Part shown: positions 54,583 to 63,825 of the stretch, one piece after another
How positions within the stretch are numbered: the stretch's first letter is position 1
Layout: each line of letters begins with the position of its first letter
Translations under genes and position numbers: made by a program
Source: an uncultured Sulfitobacter sp.
GTDB taxonomy: Bacteria; Pseudomonadota; Alphaproteobacteria; Rhodobacterales; Rhodobacteraceae
DNA: 64,000 nucleotides
NCBI GenBank assembly: GCA_937138475.1
Contig: CAKZPD010000004.1
Span: 1 to 64,000, forward strand
Direction: 5' to 3'
Notes under the pieces: model-generated
What the model was told of the DNA's origin: nothing
The model's input: the letters and a program-made list of their open reading frames with translations, nothing else
Databases searched by the model: none

Positions 54583-55284
54583 ATGCTCACGAAAAAACAA
54601 CTTGATCTGTTGCAGTTCATTCACAAGCGCGTTCAGCGTGACGGGGTTCCGCCCAGCTTTGATGAGATGAAGGAAGCCCTTGATTTACGGTCGAAATCGG
54701 GGATTCACCGTCTGATCACTGCGTTGGAAGAACGCGGGTTCATCCGCCGGCTGGCCCATCGCGCCCGCGCCATCGAAGTTGTGAAATTGCCCGAGGCAAT
54801 CACCCAAGGCAGCAAACCAACGTTCACCCCAAAGGTGATCCAAGGCACCAAGCCCCAGGCCGACCCACCGCGCGGCGCCATGCCTGTTTCGGCGCTGCAC
54901 GCCATAGAGCTGCCGGTGATGGGGCGTATCGCCGCCGGCGTCCCGATCGAGGCCATTAGCCAAAGATCGCATTCCGTTGCCGTGCCGGGGCAAATGATCA
55001 GCGGACAGGGCGATCACTATGCGCTTGAGGTCAAAGGCGATTCGATGATCGACGCCGGGATCAACAATGGCGATGTGGTGGTGATCCGCGAAACCAATGT
55101 TGCCGATAATGGCGATATCGTTGTCGCCCTGGTCGAGGACCAAGAAGCCACGCTGAAACGCTATTTGCGCAATGGCAACACCATCGCGCTTGAGGCGGCA
55201 AACCCGGCCTATGAAACGCGCATCTATACCGAAGACAAGGTCAAGGTGCAGGGGCGTCTGGTTGGGCTGATCCGCACCTATTGA
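54583..55284 (+). CDS. lexA: SOS repressor LexA
   Basis: LexA represses the DNA damage regulon and is inactivated by RecA-stimulated self-cleavage. The 233-residue protein has an N-terminal winged helix ([38 protein letters not shown]), the cleavage site Ala118-Gly119 in [11 protein letters not shown], the nucleophile Ser154 in [10 protein letters not shown] and the base Lys192 in EATLKRYL. The LexA length of about 230 fits alphaproteobacteria. Its promoter carries the expected direct-repeat operator. The stop overlaps the convergent comEC end by 7 bp. Confidence 0.98.
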   Translation: MLTKKQLDLLQFIHKRVQRDGVPPSFDEMKEALDLRSKSGIHRLITALEERGFIRRLAHRARAIEVVKLPEAITQGSKPTFTPKVIQGTKPQADPPRGAMPVSALHAIELPVMGRIAAGVPIEAISQRSHSVAVPGQMISGQGDHYALEVKGDSMIDAGINNGDVVVIRETNVADNGDIVVALVEDQEATLKRYLRNGNTIALEAANPAYETRIYTEDKVKVQGRLVGLIRTY

Positions 55285-57323
55285 TCTGGGTCTGGCCAGT
55301 TGCTCCACAGACGGGTGCCCGTGACCTGCCGGGCAGATAAAACCCGCAGCCCCTCTGGCGCGGGAAAAAGCGCCAAGGCGCCGCTGTGGCGCAGGCGCGC
55401 CGGGTCAAATACCTCGCAGCCATCAAAGGCCCGTTCGGCCTTGACCGACAGCACCAATATCTCGGTCGCGTGACAGGCTACCAAGGCCCGCTGGGCCCGT
55501 TTTCCCGCCAGATGCCGCAGGCTGAGCCCGGTATCGCCAAGCGGCATCGCCGTGCTGTGCCAACGGGCGGCGGCGGTGGGTTGGTCCACCGGGTCGCCAT
55601 CGTTTTCCAACCAGCTTTTGGCGGCAAAACCGCCGCCGCGTTTACGGCTGAGGGCGCGGCCCTGCGGGGTCATGACCCCGGCGATAACCCCGTTGGGGGC
55701 GATCAGCGCCAGCGGGCGCGGCGATCCGGCCCACAGACCCAGGGCCGCCACCATCACCGCCACGCCGGCCCAACGCCCGCGCCCTTGCCACAAGATCACC
55801 ACCAAGGCCCCAACCGCCAGCATTGGCAGCACCGCCGGCATCGGCGCGGCGATAAAACTGCGGGCACCGTCCAGCCCGGCGACAAACCCCGCGACCGACA
55901 ATATCCAACGCAGACCCAGCCCCATAAGCCACAGCCCGATCCAATCCAGCCCAAAGGGCGCCAGGATCAGGGCCAGAACCGCGGCCGGTATGACCAATAC
56001 CCCCATCAGCGGCACCGAGGCGAAATTGGCAATCAGCCCATAGGACGACAAGGTATTGAAATGGGCCGCCCCAACAGGCGCCGTGGCAATGCCGGCAATC
56101 GCCGATGACGACAGCACGGCCAGCACCGCCAAAACCCCTTTGGGCAAGGGCAGCCGCCGCCCGCGCGTTGCGCCATAGACCGCCACCAACCCGGTGGTGG
56201 CGGCAAAGGACATCTGAAACCCCGGCCCCAGCAGCGATTCAGGTTGCAAAACCAGAACCGCCGTTGCCGCCATCGCCACCGACCGCAGGCTGATCGCACG
56301 GCGCCCCAGAAACACCGCAATCAACGCCGCCGCCGCCATGATAAAGGCGCGCTGGGTCGCGACATTCCCCCCCGACAACGCCAGATACACCGCCCCCGCC
56401 AACAGCGCCGCCAGCGCCGCAACCTTGCGCGCATCCACCCTAAGCGCCACGGGCGGCACCAGCGCCACCAGGATGCGGATCGCCGCAAAGACAAATCCGC
56501 ACAGCAACCCCATATGCAGCCCCGAAATCGCCAGCAAATGGGCGGTGTTGCTGGCCCGCAAATCTTGCAAAGCCTGCTGGCTGATGGCGCTGCGGTCTCC
56601 GGTTGTGACGGCGGCGGCAAAACCGCCTGTATCCCCCGGCAGCACCGCCTGTATCCGCCCCGAGGCCGCCATTCGCAGGCGAAACACCAGTAATTCCCAA
56701 CTGTCGCGGGGCGGCGGCGCAAGGCTGAGCAACGGCACCCGGTTATAGCCCACGGCCCCCAGGCGCAAAAACCAGGCGTGACGCTGAAAATCAAAACCAC
56801 GCGGTTCGGTCGGGCCGTTCGGGCCGGACAGATGCGCCGTGGTCATGACCCGCATCCCCGGCAAGGGCGTGACGCTTAGGCCCGTGGTATCGTGCAATGA
56901 AATGCGCACCTTGTGCGGCGTGCGTGCAGGGGCCGTACGCGCCAGGATCACCCGGTCAAGGGTCACACGCATGGCATCGCTGCTGCTGCGGTCAATGGCC
57001 ACCACGCGCCCCTCAAGCGGGCCATAATACCGCCAGCTAAGCACCGGTGCCGCAACGCTGTGGCTGCGGGCGCCGGCCAGCAAAAACCCGATCAACACCA
57101 CCATCACCGCCGACGCAAGCGGCGACAGACCCGGCCGCAACCTGCGCACCAACAGCGCGCACAACAGCACGCCCAACGCCGCCCCGGCGAAATGCGCGCG
57201 CCCTGGTTCAAAGCTCAGCGAGAAAAACCCCCCGACCCCGCAGGCCAGGAACACCGGCACCCACCCGTAAAGGTGGCCGCGCTGACAAAGCAGGGCATCT
57301 TCCAGCAGCGTCAATGCGCGCAT
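55278..57323 (-). CDS. comEC: ComEC/Rec2 competence-type membrane protein
   Basis: ComEC forms the inner-membrane channel for single-stranded DNA uptake. This protein of about 681 residues has the N-terminal DUF4131 domain ([19 protein letters not shown]), the competence domain with about ten spans ([60 protein letters not shown]), and a C-terminal metallo-beta-lactamase-like remainder. I start at the ATG at 57323, where the conserved start [18 protein letters not shown] begins; the in-frame ATG at 57377 has no ribosome site. It is divergent from gltX and convergent with lexA, the usual order in Rhodobacterales. Confidence 0.9.
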   Translation of the reverse strand: MRALTLLEDALLCQRGHLYGWVPVFLACGVGGFFSLSFEPGRAHFAGAALGVLLCALLVRRLRPGLSPLASAVMVVLIGFLLAGARSHSVAAPVLSWRYYGPLEGRVVAIDRSSSDAMRVTLDRVILARTAPARTPHKVRISLHDTTGLSVTPLPGMRVMTTAHLSGPNGPTEPRGFDFQRHAWFLRLGAVGYNRVPLLSLAPPPRDSWELLVFRLRMAASGRIQAVLPGDTGGFAAAVTTGDRSAISQQALQDLRASNTAHLLAISGLHMGLLCGFVFAAIRILVALVPPVALRVDARKVAALAALLAGAVYLALSGGNVATQRAFIMAAAALIAVFLGRRAISLRSVAMAATAVLVLQPESLLGPGFQMSFAATTGLVAVYGATRGRRLPLPKGVLAVLAVLSSSAIAGIATAPVGAAHFNTLSSYGLIANFASVPLMGVLVIPAAVLALILAPFGLDWIGLWLMGLGLRWILSVAGFVAGLDGARSFIAAPMPAVLPMLAVGALVVILWQGRGRWAGVAVMVAALGLWAGSPRPLALIAPNGVIAGVMTPQGRALSRKRGGGFAAKSWLENDGDPVDQPTAAARWHSTAMPLGDTGLSLRHLAGKRAQRALVACHATEILVLSVKAERAFDGCEVFDPARLRHSGALALFPAPEGLRVLSARQVTGTRLWSNWPDPDQ

Positions 57324-57393
57324 CCTTGCCCCCGTTCGCAGCACTGGATAGAGAGAAGCCAAGATTATCGCCCTCATCGTTACTGAAAGGTAA

Positions 57394-58818
57394 ATGCCGC
57401 CCATGTCCGCACCTGTCGTCACCCGATTTGCCCCATCGCCTACGGGATATCTGCACATTGGCGGCGCGCGCACCGCTCTGTTTAACTGGCTTTATGCGCG
57501 CGGGCGCGGCGGCAAATTTTTGTTGCGGATCGAAGACACCGACCGGGCCCGCTCTACCCCCGAGGCAACGGCGGCGATCTTGCAAGGCATGCAATGGCTG
57601 GGCCTTGACCACGACGGCGACATCATCAGCCAATTCGACAATGCCGCGCGCCACGCCGAGGTCGCGCACCAACTGTTGGCTGCGGGCAAGGCGTATAAGT
57701 GCTTTGCCACACAGGACGAAATCAGCGCCTTCCGCGAAGCCGCCCGCGCCGCAGGGCAAAGCACCTTGTTCCAATCGCCATGGCGCGATGCCCCCACAAC
57801 CAGCCACCCCGAGGCCCCCTACGTTGTGCGCATCAAAGCCCCGCAAAACGGCAGCACGGTGATCCGCGATCAGGTGCAGGGCGATGTGACCATCCGCAAC
57901 GATCAGCTTGATGACATGGTTTTGCTGCGGTCTGATGGCACGCCGGTCTATATGCTGGCAGTGGTGGTTGATGACCACGATATGGGGGTGACCCATGTCA
58001 TTCGCGGCGACGACCATCTGAACAACGCCGCGCGACAAATGATGATCTATGAGGCGATGGGCTGGCAGGTGCCGGTCTGGGCGCATATCCCGCTGATCCA
58101 CGGGCCCGATGGCAAGAAACTGTCAAAACGCCACGGGGCGCTGGGGGCGCAGGAATATCAGGCGATGGGCTTTCCCGCCGCAGGGATGCGCAACTATCTG
58201 GCGCGTCTGGGCTGGAGCCACGGAGATGACGAATTTTTCAGCGATGCCCAGGCCCGCGACTGGTTCGATCTGGGCGGGATCGGCAAAAGCCCGGCGCGGT
58301 TTGATCTGAAAAAACTGGAAAACCTAAGCGGCCAGCACATCGCCGTCTCGGATGACGCTGCATTGCGGCAAGAAACCGAGGCCTATCTGGCCGCTGCCGG
58401 CCTACCGGCCCTGAGCCCCGCACAATCGGCGGCCTTTGAACGGGCGGTCCATTGCACCAAGGAACGGGCCAAAACCTTGCCTGAACTTGTTGAAAAAACG
58501 CATTTTGCCCTGATTTCACGCCCGGTGGAGATGGACGAAAAAGCACAGAAGAACCTAAATTCGGTATCCCATGGTATGCTGAATGAATTGACGCCGCAGC
58601 TGCAAAATGCTAGCTGGACCAGAGATACCCTAGAGGACGTCCTAAATCGCTTTGCAGAAAGCCAGGGGACGAAGTTCGGTAAACTGGCAGGGCCGCTGCG
58701 CGCAGCCCTCGCTGGGCGCGCTGTAACCCCTTCGGTTTTCGATATGATGCTGGTGCTGGGCCAAGAAGAATCACTGGCCCGCCTTGCCGATGCCGCCGAG
58801 CGGCTGAAAGCGGCCTGA
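57394..58818 (+). CDS. gltX: Glutamyl-tRNA synthetase
   Basis: GluRS charges tRNA-Glu. The 474-residue class I enzyme has [20 protein letters not shown] (HIGG at 21-24) and [10 protein letters not shown] (KLSKR at 242-246), then the C-terminal anticodon-binding helical domain. The start may be the ATG at 57394 or the one at 57403; the AAAGG ribosome site at 57386-57390 does not decide clearly. Alphaproteobacteria often have two GluRS paralogues, one of which also charges tRNA-Gln; only one is in this window. gltA is 85 bp downstream. Confidence 0.95.
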   Translation: MPPMSAPVVTRFAPSPTGYLHIGGARTALFNWLYARGRGGKFLLRIEDTDRARSTPEATAAILQGMQWLGLDHDGDIISQFDNAARHAEVAHQLLAAGKAYKCFATQDEISAFREAARAAGQSTLFQSPWRDAPTTSHPEAPYVVRIKAPQNGSTVIRDQVQGDVTIRNDQLDDMVLLRSDGTPVYMLAVVVDDHDMGVTHVIRGDDHLNNAARQMMIYEAMGWQVPVWAHIPLIHGPDGKKLSKRHGALGAQEYQAMGFPAAGMRNYLARLGWSHGDDEFFSDAQARDWFDLGGIGKSPARFDLKKLENLSGQHIAVSDDAALRQETEAYLAAAGLPALSPAQSAAFERAVHCTKERAKTLPELVEKTHFALISRPVEMDEKAQKNLNSVSHGMLNELTPQLQNASWTRDTLEDVLNRFAESQGTKFGKLAGPLRAALAGRAVTPSVFDMMLVLGQEESLARLADAAERLKAA

Positions 58819-58837
58819 ACCCTCAGGCGGAAAATTG

Positions 58838-58857
58838 GTCAAGGCGGGGGCCTTGAC
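58838..58857 (+). terminator. Hairpin between gltX and gltA
   Basis: GTCAAGGC (58838-58845) and GCCTTGAC (58850-58857) form a perfect 8-bp stem with a GGGG loop, 19 nt after the gltX stop. No T-run follows; it may be an attenuator or an mRNA processing site before gltA, which has AGGAAGGAAATAAA in front of its ATG. Confidence 0.45.
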
Positions 58858-58903
58858 GACGCAGCAGGAAAGCCTGTGGCGTGGATGACAGGAAGGAAAT
58901 AAA

Positions 58904-60199
58904 ATGGCCGAACATACGAAATCTGCGAAATTGACGATTGATGGCAAAGATTATGAATTGCCGATCTTCTCGCCCTCAGCCGGACCTGACGTTATCGACA
59001 TTCGCAAGCTTTATGCGCAAGCGGGCGTATTCACTTATGACCCCGGCTTTACCTCGACCGCGGCATGCGACAGCACCATCACCTTTATCGACGGCGACAA
59101 GGGCGAATTGCTGCATCGCGGCTATTCCATCGACGAGCTGGCGTCCAAATCGCATTATCTTGAGGTCTGTTATCTGCTGCTTTATGGTGAGCTGCCCTCG
59201 CCTGCGCAGCTTGAGGATTTCGAATCCCGTGTGACCAATCACACGATGATCCACGAGCAAATGATCAACTTTTTCCGTGGCTTCCGCCGCGATGCGCACC
59301 CGATGGCGGTTATGGTTGGCGTTGTGGGTGCCATGTCGGCATTTTACCACGACAGCACCGATATCAATGATCCATGGCAGCGCGAAGTCGCGTCGATCCG
59401 CCTGATCGCCAAAATGCCGACGGTGGCGGCAATGGCCTATAAATATTCAGTCGGGCAGCCTTTTGTGTATCCCCGCAACGAGCTGGACTATGCCTCGAAT
59501 TTCCTGCGCATGTGTTTTGCTGTGCCCGCCGAGGATTACGAGGTTAACCCGATCTTGTCCCGCGCCATGGACCGGATCTTTACCCTGCACGCCGATCACG
59601 AGCAAAATGCCTCGACGTCGACGGTGCGCCTTGCCTCGTCATCCAGCGCCAACCCCTTTGCCTGTATCGCGGCGGGCATTGCCTGCCTGTGGGGGCCAGC
59701 CCATGGCGGCGCCAATCAGGCCTGCCTTGAGATGCTGAATGAAATCGGCACGCCTGACCGCATTCCCGAATTCATCGCCCGCGCCAAAGATAAAAACGAC
59801 CCTTTCCGTCTGATGGGCTTTGGCCACCGGGTTTATAAGAACTTTGATCCCCGTGCGACGGTGATGAAGGAATCGGCCGACGAGGTGCTTGAGCTTCTGG
59901 GTGTGGAAAACAACCCGATCTTGCAGGTGGCAAAAGAGCTTGAGGCCGCCGCCCTGGCCGACCCCTATTTCACCGAGAAAAAACTGTTTCCGAATGTCGA
60001 TTTCTATTCGGGGATTATTCTTGAGGCCATGGGCTTTCCGACATCCATGTTCACCCCGATCTTTGCGGTTGCACGCACCGTCGGGTGGATTTCGCAATGG
60101 AAAGAGCAGATCAGCGATCCGCAGCTTAAGATTGGTCGCCCGCGCCAGCTGTATCAGGGCAGCACCCGGCGCCCCTATCAGGATATTGAAAACCGCTGA
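58904..60199 (+). CDS. gltA: Citrate synthase
   Basis: GltA condenses acetyl-CoA and oxaloacetate to open the TCA cycle. The 431-residue hexameric-type enzyme shows [30 protein letters not shown]-type start, [10 protein letters not shown], the catalytic His in [20 protein letters not shown], the His in [15 protein letters not shown] and the Asp in [16 protein letters not shown]. It ends with [21 protein letters not shown]. ccr, whose product feeds the ethylmalonyl-CoA pathway for acetyl-CoA assimilation, ends 3.6 kb downstream. Two hairpins follow the stop. Confidence 0.97.
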   Translation: MAEHTKSAKLTIDGKDYELPIFSPSAGPDVIDIRKLYAQAGVFTYDPGFTSTAACDSTITFIDGDKGELLHRGYSIDELASKSHYLEVCYLLLYGELPSPAQLEDFESRVTNHTMIHEQMINFFRGFRRDAHPMAVMVGVVGAMSAFYHDSTDINDPWQREVASIRLIAKMPTVAAMAYKYSVGQPFVYPRNELDYASNFLRMCFAVPAEDYEVNPILSRAMDRIFTLHADHEQNASTSTVRLASSSSANPFACIAAGIACLWGPAHGGANQACLEMLNEIGTPDRIPEFIARAKDKNDPFRLMGFGHRVYKNFDPRATVMKESADEVLELLGVENNPILQVAKELEAAALADPYFTEKKLFPNVDFYSGIILEAMGFPTSMFTPIFAVARTVGWISQWKEQISDPQLKIGRPRQLYQGSTRRPYQDIENR

Positions 60200-60205
60200 A
60201 ACGCG

Positions 60206-60237
60206 GTGCGGGCACGGGGGTTTGACCTTGCCCGCAC
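60206..60237. terminator. First hairpin after gltA
   Basis: GTGCGGGCA (60206-60214) and TGCCCGCAC (60229-60237) give a perfect 9-bp stem with a 14-nt loop, 6 nt after the gltA stop. No T-run. Confidence 0.5.
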
Positions 60238-60266
60238 AGACCAGCGATGGCCCAGTGGGGCACTGT

Positions 60267-60294
60267 GGCGGGTGCCGGGCGGCCCCGCCTTTTT
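60267..60294 (+). terminator. Intrinsic terminator of gltA
   Basis: GGCGGG (60267-60272) and CCCGCC (60284-60289) form a stem followed by five T, a classical intrinsic terminator 67 nt after the gltA stop. Confidence 0.65.
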
Positions 60295-60340
60295 CTTGGT
60301 TGATCGGCGGCGCCACAAGGCGGGCGGCGCGCTGCGGCGG

Positions 60341-60375
60341 GCCGGCGGTATATGGATATTTAAGAACAAAAGAAG
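60341..60375 (+). repeat. Intergenic 33-bp repeat, copy 13 (degenerate forward)
   Basis: The GC-rich half is altered (GCCGGCGGTATATG) but GGATATTTAAGAACAAAAG is intact. It lies 9 nt past the stop of the helicase gene and in reverse orientation relative to it. Confidence 0.75.
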
Positions 60376-60384
60376 GCAGTGGGG

Positions 60385-61911
60385 TCAGTCTGAACCGCTG
60401 AGGCTGAGCGCCGGGGCCGCGGTGGATTTCAGGTCATCGGTTTGCAGCCCATGGGTGGGTTTGGACAGCCGGTTGCGCACCACCCAGATCAACCGGTCTT
60501 GGGCGCGGGTGATGGCAACATAGGCCAGGCGTTTCCACAGGGGTTGCCCGGCCTCGACCCGGCCCATGCGGGCGGCGGCATAAAGATCGGGCGCAAAGAC
60601 CTGGACCGCATCCCATTGCGAGCCTTGCGCCTTGTGGATGGTCACGGCGGCGCCATGCAGGAAGGTGGCGCCCATGCGGGCGGCAAAGGGGATAAAGGGT
60701 TCCTCTTCGTCGGGCTTTTCGATCTTGACGATCGAGGCGGCGCTGACTTGCGGGTCTTCGGCGCCCATCACATGCAGGCGCGAAAACCCCGGTTTGCGGC
60801 CTTCGCCGAGATAGATGACCTGAGCGCCCTTGATCAGGCCGCGCGCCTCGAGATCGAGCCGCTTTTTGCGGTGTTTGAGCGGAAGCTCCAGCCCGTCACA
60901 GATCAATGGCTCGCCGGGGAGGAGGGCGGTTTCCGGGGCGCCGTGGACCTGCCGGAAGGCGTTGATCAGCCGGATGCGCGTGGCGTTGCGCCAGACCAGA
61001 ACCGGGCTGCGGGCCATCAGATCGACCTCGACCCGCTGCCCCCAGACCACGCGCGGATCCTGGGCGGCGCGGCTTTGCACCATATGTTCAAAATCCTCGA
61101 AACCCAGTTGGGGGTCGGCCAGAGCATGGGCCAGATCCAGGATCGGGTTGTCGGCTTCTTGTCTGTGGATGCGGCTGAGCGACAGGACACTGGGGCTGGG
61201 CAGGCTGTCGAACACCATGGCGCCCGACTGATTGACCGGGGCCAGCTGGGCCGGATCGCCAAAGAGCAGCAGTGTTGGAAAGATTTCCTGCAAGTCATCG
61301 AATTGCTTTTGGTCCAGCATCGAGCTTTCGTCGACAAAGCCGATGTCCAGCGGGTCTTCGCGGCGCTTCCAGCCGGTGATAAAGTCCGATCCGCGCAGCC
61401 CTGCGGCGGCCAGAGCCCCCGGAATTGATTTGTTGTTTTCGTAGAACGCCGCCGCCCGATCCAGCGCCAGATCGGTCAGCCCGTCGATCTGCGGCCGGGT
61501 GCCATTGCCGGCCAGCCATTCGGCGATCCGCTCGTATTCGGGATCATAGACCGGGGTATACAATATGCGGTGGATGGTCGTGGCCGGGACGCCGCGCATC
61601 CGCAGCACCGAGGCGGCCTTGTTGGTCGGCGCCAAAATCGCCAGCGTTCGCTTGTCTTTGCGTTTGCGCGATTCATAATCGCCCGAAACAATTTCAACGC
61701 CGGCGGCGGCAAGCGCTTTGTAAAGTTCGGCCAGCAGCAGCGTCTTGCCCGAGCCGGCCTTGCCGATCACAGCCGCGACCGAAGCTTTGCCAGACCGGGG
61801 CGGGGTCAACAGCTGATCATCCAGATCAACCCCCACCCCGCGCAGCATTTGCGTTACGGCATCAAAGGCTTGCGCCTGATCATCAGAAAGGGTCATCACG
61901 GGCTGGGTCAT
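60385..61911 (-). CDS. RecD-like ATP-dependent DNA helicase, UvrD C-terminal fold
   Basis: A 508-residue superfamily 1 helicase. Walker A is AVIGKAGSGKTLLLAEL at residue 50, followed by APTNKAASVLR (Ia), GFVDESSMLDQ (Walker B), LLFGDPAQLAPV (III), VLSLSRIHRQEADNPI (IV) and AVTIHKAQGSQWDAVQVFA with YVAITRAQDRLIWVV (V and VI). It lacks the RecB/RecC partners and is the stand-alone type. The substrate and partner are unknown. It follows luxI by 49 bp on the same strand, so it may be in the same transcript, which would be unusual for a quorum-sensing locus. Confidence 0.88.
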   Translation of the reverse strand: MTQPVMTLSDDQAQAFDAVTQMLRGVGVDLDDQLLTPPRSGKASVAAVIGKAGSGKTLLLAELYKALAAAGVEIVSGDYESRKRKDKRTLAILAPTNKAASVLRMRGVPATTIHRILYTPVYDPEYERIAEWLAGNGTRPQIDGLTDLALDRAAAFYENNKSIPGALAAAGLRGSDFITGWKRREDPLDIGFVDESSMLDQKQFDDLQEIFPTLLLFGDPAQLAPVNQSGAMVFDSLPSPSVLSLSRIHRQEADNPILDLAHALADPQLGFEDFEHMVQSRAAQDPRVVWGQRVEVDLMARSPVLVWRNATRIRLINAFRQVHGAPETALLPGEPLICDGLELPLKHRKKRLDLEARGLIKGAQVIYLGEGRKPGFSRLHVMGAEDPQVSAASIVKIEKPDEEEPFIPFAARMGATFLHGAAVTIHKAQGSQWDAVQVFAPDLYAAARMGRVEAGQPLWKRLAYVAITRAQDRLIWVVRNRLSKPTHGLQTDDLKSTAAPALSLSGSD

Positions 61912-61960
61912 GGCGCGACCCTACTTTGTCGCGCCGCGATGAACCAGCCAAAGCTTGCGT

Positions 61961-62608
61961 TTACCCCGCCTTGGCCAGCGCTTTTGGCGCACAGCTGCCA
62001 AAGGCCGGGTCAAAAGACTGATCGAACCACTGGCGCGACATTTGCGCGGAAATGCCCGATCGTTGGCCAACGCGGGCGTGGGCCTCGGGGGCAAAGGCCC
62101 AAAGCCCGACGGATATGCGCTCGCGGCCGTTGCCGGTGCTGCCCAGCACCTCGGGCGAGGCGCCAATCATCCGGTAAATCCGCGTCATCCGCGCATCAAA
62201 CACCCCGACAAAATGACGAATGCCAAATCCGGTCATGATTTCGCCGCCGCCCAGCATCAGCGCGGCGGCGGTTTTGCTGGGCGCCGCCCTGTTCAGACAA
62301 AACCGCGTGCATTCCCAGATCAGGGGGCTTTTGATCTGGGCGCCGGTCAGATGGGCAAAATGATCGTTGACCATCACCCGCCCGGTGGTTGGCAAAAACC
62401 GCATAGAGCCGCCATGCCCCCCCTCGGGGGTTTCCCAGATCACATACAGCGGGTTCAGCGCGTCATATTCATCGCGTTCCTCGCCATTGAAATTCACCTG
62501 CACATCCCAACCCAACCGGGTTTTGAACTGATCGGCGCGGTCCTTGAACATCCCGCGCGCCAGCTTTGGGAATTGGGAAAGTTGGTCGGCATAAATATAA
62601 CGCAGCAT
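61961..62608 (-). CDS. luxI: Acyl-homoserine lactone synthase
   Basis: LuxI-type enzyme that makes an N-acyl-homoserine lactone from S-adenosylmethionine and an acyl carrier. The 215-residue protein has the conserved residues of the fold: Arg and Phe in RGMFKDRADQFKTRLGWDV, Glu/Asp in ERDEYDALNPLYVI, the Arg in GSMRFLPTTGRVMVNDHF and the IWECTRFC motif. The acyl chain cannot be told from sequence. It lies 128 bp downstream of luxR on the same strand, and the helicase gene follows. Only one LuxI is in the window. Confidence 0.95.
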   Translation of the reverse strand: MLRYIYADQLSQFPKLARGMFKDRADQFKTRLGWDVQVNFNGEERDEYDALNPLYVIWETPEGGHGGSMRFLPTTGRVMVNDHFAHLTGAQIKSPLIWECTRFCLNRAAPSKTAAALMLGGGEIMTGFGIRHFVGVFDARMTRIYRMIGASPEVLGSTGNGRERISVGLWAFAPEAHARVGQRSGISAQMSRQWFDQSFDPAFGSCAPKALAKAG

Positions 62609-62736
62609 GGTTCGCCCCTTGTCCGTCTGTTGTGTCCGTGGATGGTTCAGGACCAGCAGTTAGCCAAAGAGCTGTTAACGATTTAGAACCGCGGCGCGCG
62701 GAAGCTGCGCGCGGTGGGGTAACGGACGCACGCGTT

Positions 62737-63456
62737 TCAGACCACAATCAACCCCCGGCTGATGGCGCGCGCAACGGCGTGAGTGGTGTTCAGCGCGCCC
62801 AATTTGAACCGGGCGCTTTCGATATAAACCCGCAGCGTGTGCTCTGAGATCGACAAGGTATTGGCCACCTGCGCCCGGCTGTATCCAATGGCCAAAAGCG
62901 TCATGGCATCAACCTCGCGGGGGGAGAGGGACTGCGCTTGTTCTGGGGCACGGTCGGTTTCGAACTCAAGCGCTTTTTGGTTGAAATAATGCCCGATCAA
63001 GATCAGATCGCGGCGATGTTCATTGGTCAGCGCGCTCCATTCTTCGTCAGAGCAGGTATGGTTGACGGTAAACAGTGCAAACTGACCGTTCGGGCCGCGA
63101 ATAGGCACCGAAAACCCCTGATTTCCGACACCAAAGTTCATCGCATCGACCAGAAAAGCCCGCGCTGCTTTGCTCGACCAATCCAGCCGCTTCCAATCGA
63201 CCGGATGGAAGCGTTGATAGCAACCGATCACGACAGGATCGACCCGCTGATAGTTTTGTTCGGTATAGTGTTGTGCCCATTCTATTGGATATGTCCCACA
63301 GCCATAGTGGTCTCCGGCGGAATCGACCCAGTGATAGATCATGTGATCGACATGATAGAGATCGCGCAGCATCACAATGGCGCTTTGCAGCCCGTCAAGC
63401 GTGTCCGCTTGCTCCAGCTCTTCGAGAATTGCCTCCACTTTCGAGTGTGTCACCAT
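62737..63456 (-). CDS. luxR: LuxR-type autoinducer-binding regulator
   Basis: A 239-residue quorum-sensing regulator: N-terminal autoinducer-binding domain with the usual Trp, Tyr, Asp, Pro and Gly pattern (IEWAQHYTEQNYQRVDPVV, DWKRLDW, FGVGNQGFSVPIRG) and C-terminal helix-turn-helix (SPREVDAMTLLAIGYSRAQVANTLSISEHTLRVYIESARFKLG). The start at 63456 is preceded by AAGGCGG; the gene overlaps the upstream 71-residue gene by 62 bp, so translation is coupled. A hairpin GCGCGC/GCGCGC (62694-62712) lies 25 nt past the stop. It presumably responds to the product of the adjacent luxI. Confidence 0.95.
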   Translation of the reverse strand: MVTHSKVEAILEELEQADTLDGLQSAIVMLRDLYHVDHMIYHWVDSAGDHYGCGTYPIEWAQHYTEQNYQRVDPVVIGCYQRFHPVDWKRLDWSSKAARAFLVDAMNFGVGNQGFSVPIRGPNGQFALFTVNHTCSDEEWSALTNEHRRDLILIGHYFNQKALEFETDRAPEQAQSLSPREVDAMTLLAIGYSRAQVANTLSISEHTLRVYIESARFKLGALNTTHAVARAISRGLIVV

Positions 63457-63610
63457 CAGGGCCGCCTTGAAGCTCCTCGTCGCGTGCGGAAATCTCGGCA
63501 TGTGCTATGATGGCCGTGTCATTCAATTGCTCGGCCAGCGCCGGCAGCCCATTCGCGGCTGCAAAGGTCTTGAGGTCCGCAAGCACGTCTAAAATCCAGT
63601 CACTTTTCAT
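63395..63610 (-). CDS. Small 71-residue gene overlapping luxR
   Basis: Starts MKSDWILDVLADLKTFAAANGLPALAEQLNDT, an amphipathic helical stretch, then AIIAHAEISARDEELQG and a polar tail. AGAGGTGA is a good ribosome site 6 nt upstream. Residues 52-71 overlap the start of luxR. The ordered N-terminal part looks like the conserved region and the tail like a translational-coupling segment. It is a plausible third component of the quorum-sensing locus; I do not know an established function. The upstream region holds a CtrA-type site and a palindrome. Confidence 0.8.
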   Translation of the reverse strand: MKSDWILDVLADLKTFAAANGLPALAEQLNDTAIIAHAEISARDEELQGGPDGDTLESGGNSRRAGASGHA

Positions 63611-63630
63611 ATAGATTCACCTCTCAACTG

Positions 63631-63645
63631 TTAACGAACCATTAA
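63631..63645. promoter_or_regulatory. CtrA-type site upstream of the quorum-sensing genes
   Basis: TTAA-N7-TTAA (63631-63634 and 63642-63645; TTAACGAACCATTAA) matches the full CtrA consensus. It lies 21 bp before the ATG of the 71-residue gene. Confidence 0.6.
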
Positions 63646-63693
63646 CACAACTATAACATGTAACCTTTGTTAAGGAATACTCGCGTTTTGATA

Positions 63694-63711
63694 CTCCCCC
63701 GATATGGGGAG
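63694..63711. promoter_or_regulatory. LuxR-box-like palindrome
   Basis: CTCCCC (63694-63699) and GGGGAG (63706-63711) are perfect inverted halves with a 6-bp centre (CGATAT), 18 bp in all, about 85 bp upstream of the small gene. Size and symmetry resemble lux boxes; binding is unproven. Confidence 0.5.
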
Positions 63712-63763
63712 GGAACAAATTTCATCCCCTTCAAATCATTCGCCCTACCTTTCAAAAAAGCAA

Positions 63764-63793
63764 AACCCGCGAATCTTGGGCGATTCGCGGGTT
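63764..63793 (-). terminator. Intrinsic terminator of ccr
   Basis: AACCCGCGAATC (63764-63775) and GATTCGCGGGTT (63782-63793) form a perfect 12-bp stem with a 6-nt loop. On the minus strand it is followed by TTGCTTTTTTGAAAGG, so it terminates the ccr transcript coming from the right. Confidence 0.9.
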
Positions 63794-63825
63794 GCCGGGT
63801 CAACCGACCGGTAATTCAGGGCGGA

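Noticed and set aside
62609-62736. Lux box in the luxR-luxI gap
   Set aside because: Only weak partial repeats (GTTAACAGCT and GCTAACTGCT as direct copies) were seen; no convincing dyad.
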